A stretch of DNA of 8,665 nucleotides from an uncultured Muribaculaceae bacterium (GTDB taxonomy: Bacteria; Bacteroidota; Bacteroidia; Bacteroidales; Muribaculaceae): contig CAMWUM010000069.1 of assembly GCA_947177435.1 (NCBI GenBank), forward strand, positions 1-8,665, read 5' to 3'. A program made the position numbers and the translations under genes. Position 1 is the stretch's first letter, and every line of letters begins with the position of its first letter. Positions 6,079-8,665 of the stretch are shown here, piece after piece. The notes under the pieces were generated by a model. The model was not told the origin of the DNA, did no database searches, and worked only from the letters and a program-made list of their open reading frames with translations.

Positions 6079-7686
6079 TTAGTTGCCGTATCCGGGATTC
6101 TGCTGGCCCTTGATCTGGGGGTTGGCATTGATCTCGCTTGCAGGGATAGGCCAAGTGTAGCGGTAGTCGGTGGTAGAGTACTCAACCTCGAGGCCGGCGG
6201 GGGTAAGGATCTGCGATACGCCGGTGTAGTCAGCCTTAGAGTTGATGTCGTAGTTCTCACCGTTATAGCGGTTGAAGCCCATCTTCCAGCGACGGAGGTC
6301 GCTCATGCGGAAGCCTTCGCCGGCAAACTCGATGCTCTTCTGGGTGTGGATGAACTCCTGGAGTGCGATACCCGAGAGTGCCTCGTAGCCTTCGTTGGCG
6401 CTGTAGTTGATGCGATTCTTCATGTAGGTCTGCATCAGAGAGTTGGCCTTATTCTCGTCACCCTGGTTGTAAGCAGCCTCAGCGGCGATGAAGTACATCT
6501 CAGAGAGGCGGAATACCTTGGGTTTGTTGACGTAGTTAGACTCGCCGGTGGTCTGCAGGGCCTTGTTGCCGGGGAACTTGTTGAAGCAGGGGGCCAGGAT
6601 GTTGCCGTAAGGGGTGATGAGCTGCTTGTCGAGCACGAAAGCGTCGAAGCGCACGTCCTTGTACTTCTTGACCATGCCGGTGGTCATGCCTGCGGCCATA
6701 AGCTCCTTGAGGAAGGTAGCCGAGAGGATGTAATCAGCGCCCTGGCCATTGTTGAGCCAGGTATTGCCGATGGCGTTGCCAAGCTCGTCGGTCGACTCAA
6801 AGGGCATGAAGATGATCTCGGTCGAGCGGTCGTCGGTCCACATTGCCTTATAGGTGGAGGTGGTGGCCAGCGAGTAGAGTTTGCAATTGATTACCTCCTC
6901 GGCGATGCTCTGAGCCTTGGCCCAGTCGTTCATCCACAATGCGATACGAGCCTGCATGGCTTTGCAAGCCCAGCTGGAGATGTAGCAGGCGTTGGCGCTG
7001 AGGCGCTCCTGAGCCACTTCGGCAGGATACTTATCCTCGTAAGCCTTGATGCCGTCATAGCCAAGCTGGATTTCGGCGTTGAAGAACTTGAGGGTCTCGT
7101 TCATGGTCGAACGGCCGGGATACTTCGAGCGGTCGGCGGTGGGGTTGAACACGGTGACGATGGGCAGGCCCATGCCGGGGGTGTCGCCCTTGGCGGGTTC
7201 GTACTCGACGCACCAACGGTTGAACATCATGGCGTAATAGTAGCCGCGGATGAAGTGTGCCTCGGCCAGGTAGAGGGCCACCTTGTCGGCTGCCTCTTCA
7301 TTGCCTTCGGCCTCGAGCTTCTCGCGCACGGGCTCACCGTACTCGAAGAAGTAGTTGGTCTGGGCGATAAGGCTGTACATTGCCGACCAGTAATCGTATA
7401 TTTCGCTTTCGCTCGACACGATAGTACCATTGGCAAAGTTACCCAGGCGGTTGCCGTTGATGGTAATGCCGTTGAACATATCGGTCTGGATGTCGGTCGC
7501 GGTCAGGAACTGGCTCGAACTTACCGCACGCACGCTGCGATACAGGCCGTTGCGGAACTGCTTTGCGTCCTGCTCAGTCTGGATGGCCACCTTCTCGTCA
7601 AGCGAGCCCTTGGGAGCGAGGTCCATGTCGCAGGCGGTCGTGAGCACGGCAGCTGCGGCTATAGTTAAGAAATATTTGAGTTTCAT
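6079..7686 (-). CDS. SusD/RagB family nutrient-binding outer-membrane lipoprotein
   Basis: This 535-residue protein is a SusD homologue, the lipid-anchored lid that closes over a SusC transporter and helps capture glycans or peptides at the cell surface. The signal peptide ends with TTAC, making Cys19 the lipidated residue, followed by DMDLAPKGSLDE. The helical TPR-like core is visible, for example AEAHFIRGYYYAMMF at 141-155, FRLSEMYFIAAEAA at 392-405 and KSIEFAGEGFRMSDLRRW at 450-467. The family C-terminal signature is present as WPIPASEINANPQI then QQNPGY (512-533). The length is typical and no break is seen. It starts 18 bases after the susC stop and has a strong Shine-Dalgarno site. The coding strand contains no TTA, CTA or TCA codon for about 440 codons, which suggests strong codon selection and high expression. 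Substrate cannot be inferred from the sequence alone. Confidence 0.96.
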   Translation of the reverse strand: MKLKYFLTIAAAAVLTTACDMDLAPKGSLDEKVAIQTEQDAKQFRNGLYRSVRAVSSSQFLTATDIQTDMFNGITINGNRLGNFANGTIVSSESEIYDYWSAMYSLIAQTNYFFEYGEPVREKLEAEGNEEAADKVALYLAEAHFIRGYYYAMMFNRWCVEYEPAKGDTPGMGLPIVTVFNPTADRSKYPGRSTMNETLKFFNAEIQLGYDGIKAYEDKYPAEVAQERLSANACYISSWACKAMQARIALWMNDWAKAQSIAEEVINCKLYSLATTSTYKAMWTDDRSTEIIFMPFESTDELGNAIGNTWLNNGQGADYILSATFLKELMAAGMTTGMVKKYKDVRFDAFVLDKQLITPYGNILAPCFNKFPGNKALQTTGESNYVNKPKVFRLSEMYFIAAEAAYNQGDENKANSLMQTYMKNRINYSANEGYEALSGIALQEFIHTQKSIEFAGEGFRMSDLRRWKMGFNRYNGENYDINSKADYTGVSQILTPAGLEVEYSTTDYRYTWPIPASEINANPQIKGQQNPGYGN

Positions 7687-7693
7687 GTCTTGT

Positions 7694-7700
7694 CCTCCTT
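7694..7700 (-). promoter_or_regulatory. Strong Shine-Dalgarno site for susD
   Basis: On the minus strand AAGGAGG lies 7 bases before the susD ATG and 4 bases after the susC TAA. It is a full-strength anti-16S match at ideal spacing. The starts of rnz, xseB, the DUF5715 gene and the Calx-beta lipoprotein gene lack anything comparable, as expected for Bacteroidetes. The site supports the ATG at 7684-7686 as the true start. Confidence 0.8.
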
Positions 7701-7704
7701 ATGC

Positions 7705-8665
7705 TTAGAATGATACATCGATGCCAAATTCGTATTGGCGGGTGTTGGGATAGAAGAAGGCGATAATGTTGGTTTCAGGCTCGGGGTCGTAGCCGGTGTA
7801 GCCGGTGAAAGTCAACAGGTTGCGGCCGGTGAAGTGGAGGGTCACGTCGTTGAGGCGGGCCTTGCTGGTCACAGACTTGGGGAAGGAGTAGGTGAGCGTG
7901 AGAGTCTTCAGGCGCACGAACGAAGCGTTCTCGAGCAGGTGGTCGTCAAACTGCATTTCCTGGCCGGGAGCGGGGATGTCGGTGATCTGGCCGGGGCGTG
8001 TCCAGACGTCGAGCATCTTGGTGGTCTGGTTCATGGTCTGAGCGAAGTTGTTGTTCTGGCAGAAGTACAGGTCGTTGTTGAGCATGTACTTGTCAGCAGC
8101 CCAGGTGAAGTCGGCGCGGAGGGAGAGGCCCTTCCAGGCGAGAGTGGTGCCGAAGCCGCCGGCCCAGGGAGCGTACTGGCTCTTGTTGTCGATGATCACG
8201 GCGTCGCGCTCGTAGTTGTAGCGCTTGGTGAGGTTGCCTTCGCGGGTGTACCACATCTGCTTGCCGTCGCGGGGGTCAACGCCTGCGTAGCGCACCATGT
8301 AGAATGCGTTGGCGGTCTCACCCACCTTGTAGATGATGTTGCTCTCGGGGAAAGCGACCTGGTCAAGGCCGTCGAAGAGGGCGGTGATTTCGTTCTTGTT
8401 ATAGTTGAAGTTGCCGCGGATCTCCCACATCCAGTCCTTGGTGCGGATGGGAGTGTAGCTGAGCTGAACGTCAACGCCGGTGTTGCGCATCGAGGCCACG
8501 TTGCCCCAGCCTGCGGTTACGCCAGTGGTGGCCGAGTAGGGAATCTGGATGAGCATGTCGTTGGTGTTCTTGTTGTAGAACGCGATGTCGGCCAGTACCT
8601 TGTCGCAGAAGCCGAGGGTCAGGCCCACGTCGAGGCCGGCAACCGCCGCCCAAGAGATGTCGTAG
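7705..8665 (-). CDS. SusC/RagA family TonB-dependent transporter, C-terminal part
   Basis: The reading frame is open to the right edge, so this is the C-terminal 319 residues or so of a protein that is usually about 1000 residues. It is the outer-membrane beta-barrel that imports a ligand captured with SusD, powered by TonB. Family features of the late barrel strands are present: a GLDVGL strand, then DIAFYNKNTNDMLIQIPY, NTGVDVQLSYTP, a periodic pattern of aromatic strands, FVRLKTLTLTYSFP, LHFTGRNLLTFTGYTGYDPE and the terminal YEFGIDVSF with the C-terminal Phe expected of outer-membrane proteins. The plug domain, TonB box and signal peptide lie outside the window. A GTG at 8626-8628 is an internal Val codon, not the start. 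The stop lies 18 bases before susD, forming the standard susC-susD pair. Confidence 0.95.
   Translation of the reverse strand, partial: YDISWAAVAGLDVGLTLGFCDKVLADIAFYNKNTNDMLIQIPYSATTGVTAGWGNVASMRNTGVDVQLSYTPIRTKDWMWEIRGNFNYNKNEITALFDGLDQVAFPESNIIYKVGETANAFYMVRYAGVDPRDGKQMWYTREGNLTKRYNYERDAVIIDNKSQYAPWAGGFGTTLAWKGLSLRADFTWAADKYMLNNDLYFCQNNNFAQTMNQTTKMLDVWTRPGQITDIPAPGQEMQFDDHLLENASFVRLKTLTLTYSFPKSVTSKARLNDVTLHFTGRNLLTFTGYTGYDPEPETNIIAFFYPNTRQYEFGIDVSF

Noticed and set aside
6346..7668. A 440-codon plus-strand open frame opposite susD
   Set aside because: It is in exact codon register with susD on the other strand, where stops would need TTA, CTA or TCA sense codons. Avoidance of those codons explains it. 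The product is unlike any known family and susD is unambiguous.
8626..8628. A GTG as the start of a complete 307-residue outer-membrane protein
   Set aside because: The frame is open to the edge and the upstream residues (YDISWAAVAGLD) continue the SusC barrel pattern, so the gene is cut by the window edge.

Overview
The window reads as a piece of a Bacteroidales chromosome, and a fairly GC-rich gut lineage such as Muribaculaceae would fit (inference). The evidence is a SusC/SusD outer-membrane pair with a third acidic-tailed lipoprotein, two Bacteroidales-type families (DUF3256 and DUF5715), a TAnnTTTG-type promoter in front of rnz, and mostly no Shine-Dalgarno sites.

Layout from left to right. 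Bases 1-120 hold a GC-rich scrap that may be the end of an upstream gene, then an AT-rich array with a 14-base period, then an exact TAACTTTG promoter element. Ribonuclease Z (121-1035, +) follows and is the only plus-strand gene. It converges, with 3 bases between the stops, on a minus-strand cluster transcribed from about 5020 down to 1039. In order of transcription the cluster is a membrane-anchored DUF5715 protein with M15-peptidase-like residues, a secreted DUF3256 protein, xseA, xseB (the two exodeoxyribonuclease VII subunits) and an AraC-family regulator. Spacing is 12 bases, then an ATGA overlap, then 52 bases, then a TGATG overlap. The 52-base gap lies within an array of 9-10 base repeats that also covers the xseA stop.

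Bases 5140-8665 are the downstream part of a second minus-strand operon: the C-terminal barrel of a SusC-like TonB-dependent transporter (running off the right edge), a SusD/RagB lipoprotein, and a Calx-beta lipoprotein. It is closed by a strong intrinsic terminator at 5079-5118. The three proteins would form an outer-membrane uptake complex. No glycoside hydrolase, protease or sensor gene is linked within the window, so the substrate cannot be named.

Most of the window is ordinary core or accessory Bacteroidales content. I do not see a clear new biological system. The points most worth a second look are the repeat array across the xseA/xseB junction, a textbook AAGGAGG site before susD in a phylum that rarely uses one, the AraC gene coupled to xseB, the likely zinc-peptidase fold of the DUF5715 protein, and the unassigned C-terminal half of the Calx-beta lipoprotein.
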